A DNA stretch of 64,000 nt from NCBI RefSeq assembly GCF_037893015.1, contig NC_133665.1, positions 20,063,207-20,127,206 on the forward strand, read 5' to 3'. The position numbers and the translations under genes are program-made. The notes under the pieces were generated by a model. That model was given only the letters and a program-made list of their open reading frames with translations, did no database searches and was not told where the DNA came from. Positions 34,202 through 46,219 of the stretch are shown piece after piece; the first letter of the stretch is position 1, and the number at the start of each line of letters is the position of its first letter. This DNA comes from Macrotis lagotis (lineage: Eukaryota; Chordata; Mammalia; Peramelemorphia; Peramelidae).

Positions 34202-34540
34202 ATGCTAGTTTCTGAAAGAGATTTGATTTGGATAAATTGCTCTGACAAAGCCTTCAGAAACTCTACTGTGATAAAATGTGGTCCAGATTATAATGGCAAT
34301 AGTACTAACATGTCCTGGGTTAACTCTCAGCACTTCTGCAGACAGGAGAAATGTCCCCCTGTTGGAATGATAATATATCTGTCTAAAATGGAGAAATTAT
34401 GTGAACAAATTCATTCAGAATTTGCATTGGTTCATGTAATGTTCCTTCTTATTGGGATTTTTGTCCATCCTACACATCTGGGAGGAGGACCCTTTTTCTC
34501 TACCAATTCCCCTGTAGTGGGAGGGTTAACCAGTAGGTAA
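34202..34540 (+). other. Unrecognised 112-codon frame
   Basis: It has seven Cys and several N-x-S/T sites in its first half (NCS, NST, NMS), then a hydrophobic run (HVMFLLIGIFVHP). There is no signal peptide, no recognised domain, no poly-A and no splice context that I can defend. It could be a chance frame or a fragment of an old element. No function is assigned. Confidence 0.15.
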
Positions 34541-34648
34541 GGCTGACTCACAATAGCCTCTTGTCCTGCTTGCTAGCTCTCCATCTTGGTGCCTTAATCT
34601 CTTCCTGTTAAGCCTCTTATGGCTTCTAGGTCATTCTTCTGTTATCAA

Positions 34649-34652
34649 TGCA

Positions 34653-34683
<31 letters not shown>

Positions 34684-34780
34684 GTCTCTGTCTTTCTGTG
34701 TCTCTCTTTCTGTCTCTCTGCTGTTTCTCTGTCTCTGTCGGTCTGTCTGTCTGTCTGTCTATCTCTGTCTTGGCTCTCTG
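34649..34780. repeat. (CT)n / (TGTC)n microsatellite
   Basis: A run of CT units grading into TGTC repeats. The Arg/Asp/Glu-rich and Ser/Leu-rich frames across it are artefacts. Confidence 0.95.
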
Positions 34781-35009
34781 GCATTTTAATATTACTACCT
34801 AATCTGCACAGTTCCTTTTGGGATTCTTGATGCCATGAAATTAAATTTATAGGATTCTTTTTCTGATACTTCAGCATGCAAATATGTAGGGATCAGATTT
34901 CAAGAGATATCTAGGATAAAGGAAAATGGAAGGAATAAATATTTATATAGCATCTGCTGTACACCAAATTTACAGATGTTTAGCACCTGCCCAAGGCCAC
35001 TTAAAGCAC

Positions 35010-35175
35010 TACATTTGAATTTAGGAAGACCTAAGTTCAAATTCTGCCTCAAGCACTGTGAGATGTCTTCATCTATTAACACAAGATTGTTGTCTTGTTG
35101 TCAGGATCAAATATGATACATGCAAAGCACTTCGTAAATCTTGAAGTGTAGTGTACTAGCTATTATAATTATTAC
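35010..35175 (+). repeat. MIR-like SINE
   Basis: ggaagacctaagttcaaatt, caggatcaaatatgatacat, gcaaagcacttcgtaaatct: MIR order on plus. Confidence 0.6.
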
Positions 35176-35199
35176 TCCCAGATTAGAAGACAAAATGCT

Positions 35200-36440
35200 A
35201 TCAAGTGGTGTGTATTCTCACTTATTTCTTTGATAACATAGAGTCATTTCAAAGACTTGTAGTATTAACCATTGTTTCTGACACATTGAGGGAGACTTTT
35301 TGCTATTGACCTTGCTATAAGTAGCTACATGAATTTTATGAATAAGATGAATTTGTACATGCATAAAACTGGTAAGGAATTTGGAAAGGATTCAGTGAAT
35401 GGGGATATGTATGTTATGGCAGGGTTCTGTTAAGCTGGGTTTACTGATTTGGTGTTAAAGCTAGGGTTACATTTGTTTGTCATATAAGGAGGTTTGTTGC
35501 CAAAACAACTTCTCATTGGACTTTTTGGGACTCAAAAAGTTAATTTACAATTTTCAGGTCTAAGGGAAAAAACAGCAAGTAGAATATTATCTATTCCATG
35601 GGGATTATTATAAAGCCAAAGAATGTCACAGACTACATTTAGTTTTGTGTCAGAACCATAAACAGAGTAGATGGAGTTTTACTTCATTGAGTGACAATGG
35701 AGTGTGGGGTGAGAGTGTGCATTCTTTTTCCTCACAGAGGATTATGCATATGGTACCAAAATTTGAAGAGTAGAAAGGGACTGAACCATGCTATGGGGAG
35801 CAAAACTATTGAACTTTACCCTTTACTACTTCTGTGAGTTATTTGTACAGTACAGGTCAGATGGATAGTGGCTTGCCTCTTCAGTAACCTCAAGTTCATT
35901 TCTCTTTCAAAGGTATTCCAAACCATAGGGTACTGCTGTGACTCTAGGGGATCTTGCAAAGCCCTGGGGGAAAAATAATAGTCTCTCCTCTCAAGGAGTT
36001 CCATTCAACTGAGGCATTGGGGGCAGAAGAGAGGGCTGGTTTATCTGGGCCTGTCATTTCATCAAACTCCCTTGGTTATAGAGAGATAATTTCTTCATAA
36101 TTTATAGTCTTAATTCCCAGGGAAACTGAGAGGAGAAATGATTTGCTAAATGTGGTGTCTCATTTAGTATATATGAAAAGACAGACATAAATCCAGTTTT
36201 TCATGCCTTCAAGACTGGTTCTCCATTTATTGTAACTATATTGATTCTCTATTGGGTCATACAATATATGAAAAAAAAAGGACAGTTCAGTCTATGTTCT
36301 TCTGCATGCTTTTTCTCTTTCTATAGGCTCATTTTTTTTTTTCATAAGGTTGCTCTCAGGTTCTAGCTGAATTCAACTGTACTTCTTAGGTTCATAAACA
36401 AGAATGAAAGGCACTGCTTTTTTTTTTTCATTGTGTGAGA
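35200..36440. other. No recognised feature
   Basis: Mostly plain sequence with no repeat that I can name. A weak CORE-like patch near 36110-36210 is not callable. Confidence 0.35.
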
Positions 36441-36449
36441 GCTGGTGTT

Positions 36450-36590
36450 AGGTTCATAAAATTTATCAGAGCTGGAAGGCTCTGTCATTTAAACTGTCAT
36501 TTAAAGGATAGGGAAATAGCTTTAGAGTTATTAAATGATTTGTTTGAATTCATGCAACCAGTTAGTGGCAGAAATGGGATCAGAACCCAG
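36450..36590 (-). repeat. MIR-like SINE
   Basis: Reverse core: agagctggaaggctctgtc, gatagggaaatagcttta, cagttagtggcagaaatggg. Confidence 0.55.
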
Positions 36591-37307
36591 CCAAAGTAAG
36601 CTCATCTCTGTTAGAGAAGGTGTGGTTTATTCACTTTCTCCCAGTGGTTATTGGTTCCAATGATTACCCAAAACTTGATGACACCATAACAGGGAGGGGT
36701 AGCCTGATTTTTTTCCCAAGATGTGATGAACTTTCTTTTTAGAAGGGGAGGGTGAATTATTTTTGTGGATTAGTTTATACTTTTTTCTAAACTTTCCTCT
36801 ATGGCTTCAGAAGTAGTAATGTTCAGAATAGAAATCTACTATTTATAAAGTGTTGTATTGAATCTCAGTCCATCACTTTTAAGTATCTATGGTAGCACAA
36901 GCCAAATAATTTTCAAAATTGTCCTGCTCAGTCATCCCTTCCCTAGTTAACTCACATCTGGCCCCTGGATCACCTCACACACCACAACTCCAGTTTTTTT
37001 TTTTTTTTTGCAATGAGGAATGAGTTCATTTCACAGTCTTTCCCTCTCTGCTAGAGAGTTTTGTCTGCTTTTGCTCATTCCTCCTTAGGGATTACATGGA
37101 AGGACCATGTTCCCTTCCTTCCCCTCAAAGATTCATGTTATACTCTATACAAGATAGAGAAGGGGGAGAATAAAAAGATTAAAAAAGAAGAGAAGAGAAA
37201 AGGAAGAAAAGAAAGTGAGGAAAGGAAAAAAGGAAAGAAGGAGAGCTGAAGGACTTTGAACCTTTCCTTTTCAATGCCAGATATTCTTTAAAGAGATCTT
37301 TGTTTTC

Positions 37308-37470
37308 TTTTTTTTTAATTTTTTTTTTAGGTTTTTGCAAGGCAAATGGGGTTAAGTGGCTTGCTCAAGGCCACATGGCTAGGTAATTATGAAGTGTGAG
37401 ACTGGATTTGAACCCAGGAACTCCTAACTTCAGGGCTGGTGCTTTATCCACTGCGCCACCTAGCTGCCCC
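37308..37470 (-). repeat. Young CORE-SINE (WSINE1-like) at the 3' end of nested LINEs
   Basis: Complete, with ctttgttttc on the left (37298-37307) and on the right (37471-37480) as TSD. The body lacks the TCTG step (gaagtgtgagactg). Confidence 0.9.
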
Positions 37471-38214
37471 CTTTGTTTTCTTTTTAAAAAATATTTTATT
37501 TGTTTTTTTCCAACTATATGCAACAGCAATTTATACCAATCATTTTTTGCAAGGTTTTGAGTTTTACATTTTTCTCCTTCCCCCCTTTTCCTTCCTCTCT
37601 CCCCCTGACAGAAGATAATCTGTTATAGGCTCGACATTTGTAACCATGCTAAGCATAGATCCATATTGATCATGTTATGAGAGAAGATTCAAATCCAAGT
37701 GGAAGAAGAAAACATTAGAGAGGATAAAAAAGACATACTATATAAGAAAATTTTTAAAAATTGAAAATAATAATCTTTGGTCTTCATTTAAACTTCACAG
37801 TTTCTTCTCTGGATATGGATGGTATTTTCCATCACAAGTCTTTTAAAATTGCCTTTTGATTATTGTACTGTTCAAATGAACAAGTCCATCATGGTTGATC
37901 ATCATTTCGTGTGTGTAAAATATTCTTCTGAATCTGCCCATTTCACTCAGCATCAATTCAATGCAAATCTTTCCATGCTTTTTCTGAAATCTTGTCCCTC
38001 ATGATTTCTTATAGAACAGTGTTCCATCATTACATTTACCACAATTTGTTCAGCTATTTCCAAACTGATGGACATCCCCTCAATTTCCAATTCTTTGCCA
38101 CAACAAAAAGAGCCCCTATGAATATTTTTCTATATATGGGATTTTTACCCTTTTTCATGCTCTCTTCAGGATACAGATCCAGTAGTAGTATTGTGGGATC
38201 AGAGTCTGAACATT

Positions 38215-38365
38215 ATTTGTTTGTTTTTTGCAAGGCAATAGGGTTAAGTGACTTGCTCAAGGTCATATAACTAGGTAATTATTAAGTGTCAGAGACTGGA
38301 TTTGAACTCAGGTCCTTCTGATTCCAAGGCCAGTGCTCTATCTACTGCACCACCTAGTGGTCCCA
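38215..38365 (-). repeat. CORE-SINE (WSINE1-like) with 12-bp TSD
   Basis: Complete but older (gtgacttgctcaaggtcata). Perfect TSD agtctgaacatt at 38203-38214 and 38366-38377. Confidence 0.92.
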
Positions 38366-39621
38366 AGTCTGAACATTTTTTATAGCCCTTTGGGTATAAT
38401 TTCAAATTGCTCCCCAGAAAGGTTGGATCAATTCACAACTCCACCAACAATACATTAATGTCTCAGTTTTCCTACATCTCCTTCAACATTTATCATTTTT
38501 CTTTCTAGTCATATTGGCCAATCTGAGAGATGTGAGGTGATATCTCAGAGATGTTTTAATTTGCATTTCTCTATTCAATAATAATTTATGAATTGGGGAA
38601 TGGCTTTTTTTTTTTACAAATTCAACTCAGTACTCTATGTATTTTCAAAATGAGTCCTTTGTCAGAAACACCAGTTGTAAAAATTATTTACCAACTTGAT
38701 ACATTCCTTTTAATCTTGTTTGCTGTGTCTTTGTTTGTACAAAACCTTTTTAATTTAATGTTATCAAAAATTATTCAGTTTGCTTTTTATAGTCTTCTTT
38801 ATTTTTTCCCTGGTCATAAACTGCTTCCCTTTCCATAGATCTGATAGGTAAACCATTCCTTGATCTCCTAGTTTGCTTATAATATTGTCTTTTATGTCTA
38901 AATCCTGAACATACTTTGATCTTATCTTGGTATAGGGTGTGAGATGTTGGTTTATTACTGGTTTCTGTCATACTATCTTAACAGTTTTCCCAGAAGTTTT
39001 TAATTGAAGAGTAAGTTTTTATTCCAGAAGTTGGAATTTTGGGGTTTATCAAACAGAAATTTACTATAGTTATTTACTGTTGTCTCTTTTGCACCCAATC
39101 TATTCCACTGATACACCTCTTTATTTCTTAGCCAGTACCAAGCAGTTTTGATGACTGATACTCTATAATATAATTTTAGATTTAGTTTGACTAGGCTCCC
39201 TTCCTTTGTATTTTTTCATTAATTCCCTTTTGTTGTCCCTCTAGTTACTATTTTTTCTAGCTCACTAAAGTATTTTTTCGGAAGTTTGATTGGTATGACT
39301 AATTAAGTAATTTAATTTAGGTAGAACTTTCATTTTATTTTTCAGGAGTGATTGATGGATTCTTTCAATGGCTATTTTGCCTTCTGGTTCCAGGTTATCA
39401 GGGCAGTTTTCCTTAACCATATCCTGAAGAATGGTACCCAGGTTTTTTTTTATCAAAGCTTTTAAGTAGTCCTATGATTCTTAAATTGTCTCTCTTGGAT
39501 ACATTTTTCAGGTCAGTTGTTTTACCAATGAGGTATTTTACATTTTCTTCTATTTTTTTCATTTTTTTTTTATTTTAACAGATCCTTGGTGCCTCATGAA
39601 ATCATTAGTTTCTTTGAACAC

Positions 39622-39765
39622 TTTTTTTTGGCAAGGCAATGGGGTTAAATGACTTGCCCAAGGTCACACAGCTAAGTAATTATTAATTGTTTGAGGTCAA
39701 ATTTGAACTCGGGTCTTCCTGACTCCATGGCCAGTGCTCTATCTACTGTGCCACCTAGCTCCCCC
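39622..39765 (-). repeat. CORE-SINE (WSINE1-like)
   Basis: gcaaggcaatggggttaaat, gacttgcccaaggtcacaca, and head complement gccacctagctcccc. Inserted in the decayed ORF1. Confidence 0.87.
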
Positions 39766-39855
39766 TCAATCTATTTTTCAGGGAGATGTTTTCTCCATTT
39801 AGTATCTCCTTTTCCATTTTATCAATTCTATATTTAAAGGGGTAGTTATCTTTTT

Positions 39856-40021
39856 CTTTTTTTTTTTAGTTTTTTTTTTTTTTTTGCAAAGCAAATGGGG
39901 TTAAGTGGCTTGCCCAAGGCCACACAGCTAGGTAATTATTAAGTGTCTGAGACCGGATTTGAATCCAGGTACTCCTGACTCCAGGGCCGGTGCTTTGTTC
40001 ACTACGCCACCTAGCTGCCCC
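39856..40021 (-). repeat. Young CORE-SINE (WSINE1-like) with TSD
   Basis: Complete copy with TSD agttatcttttt at 39844-39855 and 40022-40033. It also lies within the decayed ORF1 and is 90 bp from the previous SINE. Confidence 0.92.
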
Positions 40022-41104
40022 AGTTATCTTTTTATTATTTGCCCAGTTGTGTTTTTGGGGGATTTATTTTCTTTTTTGCATTTGTCCAATTGTATTTTTA
40101 AAGGATTTATTTTCTTCTGCCACTTTTTTGTTGCAAGATGTTAATTTTCTCTTGCATTTCTTTTCCTACTTTCCCATTTGATTTTTAAACTCCTTTCTGC
40201 TCTCTTCTAAGATTTCTAAGAAGTCTTCATATTCACTCCATCTGTCCTCTTTTCTTTTTTTTTTTGAGCTAGTATCCTTATCTCCAAGGTAACAAACATT
40301 CAATAGACCCTGCTTCCTGCTAACCTTTTTTGATTTTGGGATTAGGTCTTGTGTTGGGGGAGGGGTTGGTTCACAGACCTTTGATGTTGAGAACCCTAGA
40401 GGCCAAGTTCACTGCAGTTAGAAACTCCAGGCAGTTACTCAGTGGACCAACCAGTAAGAAATGCCAGAAGCTTTCTCTGGATTGTTTGTGTTGGGGGTGC
40501 CCAATCTCTGGGAACTGTCTTCATCGCAACCCAGTCACTGGGTTAGGTCATCAGGGCTAGAAACTCCAGAGGGTCTCTGGATAGTCAGTATTAGGATAGT
40601 CTGCTGCCCACAACTGGGCACTGGGGAAAGGTGCAAACACCTGGGGCTGTTTCTATGTTAATACTGGGAAAGCCAGGGCCTGGCCCACAGGTATACAGAG
40701 GGGGATGGAGGTGGGGGGTGGGTGGGAGGAGTGAGTGTTAGGGTTAGGGCAGTCCAGACCAGCCACACTGGCTGAAAGGGTTTCCTGGGCAGTTGGAGCT
40801 CTACCAGTTTACCCTCCAACCACACCACAAAGACTTCAGCTCCCACAGCTGAGGTTCTCATGTTAGTCCCCCACTTGCTTCCCTTGCCCTGGATCTCTGC
40901 TCTCTGCCCTGGGCACACCCACATTCCCTGTGACAGACCTTGCTAGAAGATGTCCCCCTCTGTTCTTTTGTGGGTTCTGTCAATCCAAAATCTTTAAGAG
41001 GCTTGATTCTTGTCAGTTCTGAAGGAAAGCCAGGGGAGCTTAAAACAGTACCTGACTTCTCTCTGCTATATTGTCTGGAAGCCACCTCTGTGTTTTCTTT
41101 TTTT

Positions 41105-41665
41105 AAAGAATGTTTTAATTTTATTTTTCTCAACTACATGTAATAATAATTTTTAACATTCATTTAAAAATAATTTTTGAGTTTCGAATTCCCTCCTTTT
41201 CTCTCCTCCGTCAATGAGAAGGCAAACAACTTGATATAGAGTACACATGCACAGTCATACAAAACATATTTCCCTATCAGCTATGTTGCAAAAGAGAACA
41301 GACTAAAAAATTAAGGAAAAAAAAGAAAATTAAAAGAATGCTTTGATTTGCATTCAGACTCATCAGTTCTTTGTCTGGAGATGGATATAAATTTTTCTCT
41401 TAAGTCCTTCAAAATTGTCTTAGATCATTGCATTGCTGCGAATAAGTAAGTCATTCATAGTTGATCACTATACAATATCGCTGTTACTGTGTAAAATGTT
41501 TTCCTGGCTCTTCTCAGTTCACTTTGTATCAGTTTCTATAAATCTTCCCAGGTTTTTATGTAACCATCCTGAACATCATTTCTGTACTCCATCACAATAA
41601 TATCCTACAACTTGTTCAGTCATTCTCCAATTGATATGCATCCCTTCAATCTCCAATTCTTTGCA
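41105..41665 (-). mobile_element. 5'-truncated L1 (outer layer of the nest)
   Basis: L1 3' end: aaagaatgttttaattttat, ttgtctggagatggatataa, ccaattgatatgcatccctt, stopping at ccaattctttgc. The TSD agatctttgttttc at 37294-37307 and 41666-41679 encloses this piece and everything inserted in its poly-T. Confidence 0.72.
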
Positions 41666-41682
41666 AGATCTTTGTTTTCAAT

Positions 41683-42320
41683 CAATCAAGAAGGATTGCT
41701 ATATGCTGAGCCCTGTGCCAAATCTTAAGGATACAAAGAAAAAGAAAAGTGTCCCCCAAAAGCTTGTATTCTAATAGGAGAGACAGCATATCCATAAATA
41801 GGTAAATGCAAGATACATACAAAATAGATAGATAAAAGATAACCTTAAAAAGGAATACATTAGCAACTGGAGGAGGGGAATAGAGAAGATGCTTAGGAAA
41901 GATGGTGGCTGAATTGAAGAATTTTAAGAGTTAGGAGGAGAGAGAGAATTCTAGGTATTGGATATAGTCCCAAAGGAATGTAAATGGGGACATGGAGTGC
42001 TGCATCAGAGGAATAGCAAGCAAGTCAGTATGATGGGAGCACACAGTAAGATGAACAAGAGTATAATGGTTAATATAGAAATTTCATGACTGTACATATA
42101 TATAGCCTATATTAAATTGTTTGCCTTCTCAAGTGGGTAGAGGGAAGGGGAGGGAGAGAATTTGGAACTCAAAATTTAAAAAAATGAATGTTAACAATTG
42201 TTTTTACATGCAATTGAGAAAAAAACTTTAAAAAAAGTAATATGTAAGAATATTGGAAAGGAGGAAAAGACTACCTTGTGAAGAGCTTTAAATGCCAGTC
42301 AGATGAGTTTATATTTAAAC
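41683..42320 (+). repeat. Unassigned long repeat, copy 1 (split by an L1 tail)
   Basis: Phrase order: ctgagccctgtgccaaatct, aaggatacaaag, agcttgtattctaataggag, gagagagaattctaggtatt, gaatagcaagcaagtcagta, and after 42238 gtgaagagctttaaatgcca. The same order occurs at 61020-61560. Common in marsupial DNA to my memory, but I cannot name it. Confidence 0.5.
42066..42238 (+). mobile_element. Very short L1 3' tail insertion, plus strand
   Basis: gtttgccttctcaagtgggt, gagagaatttggaactcaaa, aatgaatgttaacaattgt, gcaattgagaaaaaaac and a short A-rich end: only the last 170 bases of an L1. It splits the unassigned repeat. Confidence 0.7.
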
Positions 42321-42324
42321 CTAG

Positions 42325-42556
42325 AGCCAGCTAGATGTTCTAGTTAATAGAACTTGGAGTCAGGAAAATTGAATTCAGTCCCACTTCAGATACTTTCTAG
42401 GTGAGTGACCCCTGGCCAAGTCACTTACCCTTTGTCTCAATTTTCCCATCTCTATTAAATGGAGATAATAATAATACCATCCTTCTGAAGTTATTATGAG
42501 GATAAAATGAACTATCTCCATAAACCATAAAGTGTTTTATAAATGATAGTTACTAT
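42325..42556 (+). repeat. MIR-like SINE
   Basis: cagctagatgttctagttaa, gtcacttaccctttgtctca, aatggagataataataatac, gttattatgaggataaaatg, ttttataaatgatagttact: the long-tail MIR order on plus. Confidence 0.65.
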
Positions 42557-42584
42557 TTGTGTTTCTGCCAAATACTATTACTGC

Positions 42585-42730
42585 TATTCTTGTTCAGTCT
42601 TGTCTGACTCTTTGTGATCCCTTGAACTATATCACATCAGGTCCTTTTGTCCTCCATAATACTATCCAGGGAATTTTCTTGGCAGATAGTGGAGTAGTTA
42701 GCGATTTTCTTTTCAGTGGATCACTTTTTG
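42585..42730 (-). repeat. MAR1-like SINE 3' part
   Basis: gttcagtcttgtctgactct, ttgtgatcccttgaac, ccagggaattttcttggcag. Its middle differs from the usual MAR1 form. Confidence 0.5.
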
Positions 42731-42838
42731 TTTGAGCTTTTCACTATGACCTATCCATTTTAGGTAACCCTACATAGCATAACTCATAGTTTTATTGCGC
42801 TACATAAGCCACTGCCACAAGGCAGTGATCCAGAAATC

Positions 42839-42955
42839 ACTGCTGCTGCTGCTGCTGCTGCTTTTCCTCCTCCTCCTCCTCTTCTTCTATTGCTACTACC
42901 GCTGTTGCTATTTGCTGCTGCTGCTATTGCTACTATTTTATTATTAATAGAGAGA
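42839..42955. repeat. Triplet-repeat tract (CTG, CTC, TAT)
   Basis: Seven CTG units, then CTC/TTC units and mixed GCT/TGC triplets. Confidence 0.9.
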
Positions 42956-43440
42956 CAGTGGCATTTATGGGGTGTGTGTTTGACTGGGTAAGATATCTAC
43001 AGATCTACACCACAGGAAAATCAATTTGGTTGTTGTGTAAGTGAAATAGAATAGAGAGAAATTTTAATCAGAGAGATCAGTTTAAGTATTTATGATAGTC
43101 CATGCAAGAAATGATGAAAGCTCCAGTTAGTGTACTTGTTAGGTGAATGGAGAAAAGGCAAAATATACAAGATATATTATGGAATTAGAAATAACAAGAT
43201 TTTTTGGGGGGATAAGAGTTTTAAATTTTAGTTGCTGGTGGTTTTCAATAAGATTTAGACTGATGATCTCCCTTTCTTTGAAGCATGTTGGTTTCCAAAT
43301 TGTTGTTCAAACTTTGTCAAGCCTTTGCATAAAGGACTGTAGGATTAAAAGCTGGAAAGACTTCAACAAATCATTTAGTTCAGAAGTTCCTGAACTGAGA
43401 TTCATTGGTAGATTCCATGGGATCTATTAACTTACCTGAA

Positions 43441-43614
43441 ATTTTTTTTTTTTTTAGATTTTAGATTTTTAGATTTTTTTCAAGGCAATGGGTTTAAGTG
43501 GCTTGCTCAAGGCCACATGGCTAGGTAATTATTAAGTGTCTGAGGTCAGATTTGAACCCAGGTATTCCTGACTCCAAGGCTGGTGCTCTATGCACTTTGC
43601 CACCTAGCTGCCCC
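43441..43614 (-). repeat. Young CORE-SINE (WSINE1-like)
   Basis: Complete; a long T/A-rich 3' end (gattttagatttttagattt) and head complement ccacctagctgcccc. Confidence 0.9.
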
Positions 43615-43619
43615 AGCAT

Positions 43620-44360
43620 TTTTCAATTAATTTAAAGACATTATTCTGAAAAGGGCTGTGATGAGGCCTCACCAGATTATGAAAAAGGTTCATAAAATGT
43701 AAGGAATTTCTGATTTAGCCCAAAGATGGAGAAAATGAATTTTTTAGAGATTAACTGATTTACCCATCCCCATTCACTCAAGAAGTGAGATAAGAATTAA
43801 TAGTCAGCCTTCAAATGAGATGACAACAAATAAATTTGAAATTATGATTCTTAAAACTTTTGCATATTATTAGACCCTCCCCCATTGAATTTTTACTCTA
43901 GAACTATCATTTTGACATTTCCTAATTACTACCATAACTGTCTTCTGTCTGATTGTTTAAGTAAAATGAAATTACTGGATTTCAGATAATCATTTCCTAA
44001 CAATATTTTGGGGGATGGGGTGGGAAAGAAACACAGATCAACATCTGAGTACATCGTCTGTCAAATTGGAGACAGGAAAAAGGAAGAAACACAACTTATG
44101 TTGAAAATAAAAATTGTATAATTAAAAAGATCAACTGCATTTCCTTTATGTGATCACATTTTCTGGGGCATAAACAAATCAGACTGACTAAAAGCTTATG
44201 TAATTGTAATGTTACTGGAAATATTGGAAAATCCTACATTTTCTCCTTTTCCTTTCTCTTTGCTTCTCTTTTTTTCTGTCTTTTTCTTGTCTCTACCTCC
44301 TTCCCTTCCATTCAGCTTTCAAGTGTAGTAATGCACAAATATACAAAATAAATCTCTTCT
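43620..44360. other. No recognised feature
   Basis: AT-rich, with no exon or nameable repeat. Confidence 0.35.
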
Positions 44361-44481
44361 ACTGGGCATGATGAGACTTGAGGATCATTTGAGCTCCAGA
44401 GTTCTGAACTTCAGTAGACTAAGGGATCAAGGATGTCAGGGGACACTAAATCTGATATTAATATGATTCCCTAGGAAGCTC
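44361..44481 (+). pseudogene. 7SL (SRP) RNA pseudogene, shortened
   Basis: Follows 7SL RNA on plus: actgggcatgatgag near the 5' end, a deletion of about 30 nt, then gaggatcatttgagctccag (7SL: gaggatcgcttgagtccagg), agttctgaacttcagtagac, ggacactaaatctg, attaatatgattccctagga and agc. The order matches nt 1-170 of 7SL. Independent of the minus-strand copy at 21.2 kb. Confidence 0.62.
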
Positions 44482-44532
44482 CCCCCTTTCTGCTACACAG
44501 TAGACATCTAATAAATACTTAATGATTTGATT
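44482..44532 (+). repeat. L2-like 3' terminus
   Basis: cacagtagacatctaataaa, tacttaatgatttgat: the usual L2 end. Only the last 50 bases. Confidence 0.5.
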
Positions 44533-44539
44533 TTCTTCT

Positions 44540-45540
44540 TCATCAAAGTCTTTTCTTCTTTTCTTCTGAGAATTTAATTCTTGAGTTTTTCAATTCCTCA
44601 TGAGCCAAATTTCTTTGAAATTCACTTCCCCCCAAATCTGGGGTACCTGTCAAACCATGTCTCACTTTCATGTCCTTCTATATCACAACTTCTGTGGTAG
44701 AGTTTTCACTTACTGGTGGCTTTCATTATCTTGATTTGTCAGAATAGTCTCATGTTCTGAAGTCCAGTCTTCTTCTTCCTTTATGTTTTGAAGAATTAAA
44801 TTATCAGTAAGGCAAATCAGTAAGGCAGAGAATTCAAGAAGTGAATAGTTAAAGTTCCAAATAGTTAAAGTTCCTAATCATTATATTTACATGACAGGCT
44901 TCATACCACCTTCTCTTCTCCCTTTATGTCCTGGATTATTTTTTAAACTCGTACTTATGCTAGTGAGTCTTCAGAGTTTTAGGGTTAATACTTATGTATA
45001 GGTGATTCCTGACATCTTGCCCCATGTAGAAAGGGGATGAGTATAGCCAGATACAGGGAATCTTACTCTACATATTCCCCACAAGAAGGAAAGACAGATG
45101 TGCCCTGATACCTTTCAAATCAGCCTGTCTGAACTTATTTCATAATGACTTGGTTCTGATTCTTTTCTTAGTTTAGTCTTAGGCTTAAAATGAAAAGTCA
45201 TTATCCTTCAGTATTTAATAAGCATATCATAATTGGTTTTTGTTTTCCCCTGTTTCCCATTAAGATCTGCATTCCCTTCCCAACTTTGTATTATCCAAAG
45301 GGAAAAGTCATTCACATTACTGGGTAAAATACATTTGCTACTGTATGATATTGGAATTAAAAAGATGCAGCATCAAAACTCCCAAGTGGTTGAAAACCTA
45401 CCCCTGCTATTGAGTTCTAAACTTTTAACCCAGTTCACAACTTCCCTTTTGCCAAGAGAATGAATGCTTCCTGAACCAATAGCAGAGGAGAGCAATCATA
45501 ATTTTTCTATGATATTACAGTCATAAGATTGGGAAAAAGG
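44540..45540. other. No recognised feature
   Basis: No exon, RNA gene or nameable repeat seen. Confidence 0.35.
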
Positions 45541-45544
45541 CAGG

Positions 45545-45718
45545 ACCAGTAAGGACTAGTACCTTCTTTACAACTTATAATCTTAGAGAATTTCCTAGGA
45601 TTCCAAAAGATTAAGTGACTTGTCAAGTTTATCTAGCCAGTTTTTGGTAAAGGCAATACTTGAATTAGGTGTTCCTGATTCTTAGGTCAACCCTTTATCT
45701 ACTACTATGTCACACTCC
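45545..45718 (-). repeat. MIR-like SINE
   Basis: aaaagattaagtgacttgtc, aatacttgaattaggtgttc, ctttatctactactatgtca: reverse core and head. Confidence 0.6.
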
Positions 45719-46219
45719 CTCTCATAGCATAGTTTCACTCATAGATGTGCTGTAAATATTTAACAACTGACTCCCTCCCCTCCCCCCAAATGCATCACAC
45801 TTTTAAGGTTAGTCTACATACTAACATTTTTTTCTCCATCACTTTCTTAAGTTTAAAAATCAACATAACAATTCAATCAGCTCTGATTTATAGTCTTTGT
45901 CAATTTCTGAAGTGTAAATGCTCATGCTGATAATTTAACATTTAGCTTTTCTGGGTCAATACTAGTTATTCCCAGTATACTCAGGGTCTCACTGAACCAA
46001 GAACCATTTTGAAAGCTGTAGTTGTAAATGTTGTTTATAGTTGATTGTCAGGAAAACTCTGGAGCCCAAAGATCATTAAAGATGCTTTTGGAAGTCTCTG
46101 ATATTACCAATAACTGTTCCATTGTCTTGCAAACCACAAACCATTCATGTTATGATTCAGAAGTTACCATATATCCTGTTGGCCATGCCTCCTGTAGCTC
46201 AGACTTTACTTTTACTTTT

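Larger units (their letters stand above)
37481..41090 (-). mobile_element. Half-LINE/L1 with 5'UTR, decayed ORF1 and 3' end
   Basis: On minus: a degenerate 5' end near 41070-41090, a GC-rich leader (about 40280-41070), a decayed ORF1 (about 39310-40270), then ORF2-tail and 3'UTR sequence (37481-39300). The minus frame 39265-39456 holds ENCPDNLEPEGKIAIERIHQ, parallel to ENCPDILEAEGKIEMERIH in the 9.2-12.4 kb copy. Three younger SINEs sit inside (38215, 39622, 39856). tgttttcttttt at 37474-37485 and 41091-41102 looks like its TSD. Confidence 0.7.

Noticed and set aside
34626..34877. Asp/Arg/Thr-rich minus frame and Ser/Leu/Val-rich plus frame
   Set aside because: They are the CT/TGTC microsatellite translated.
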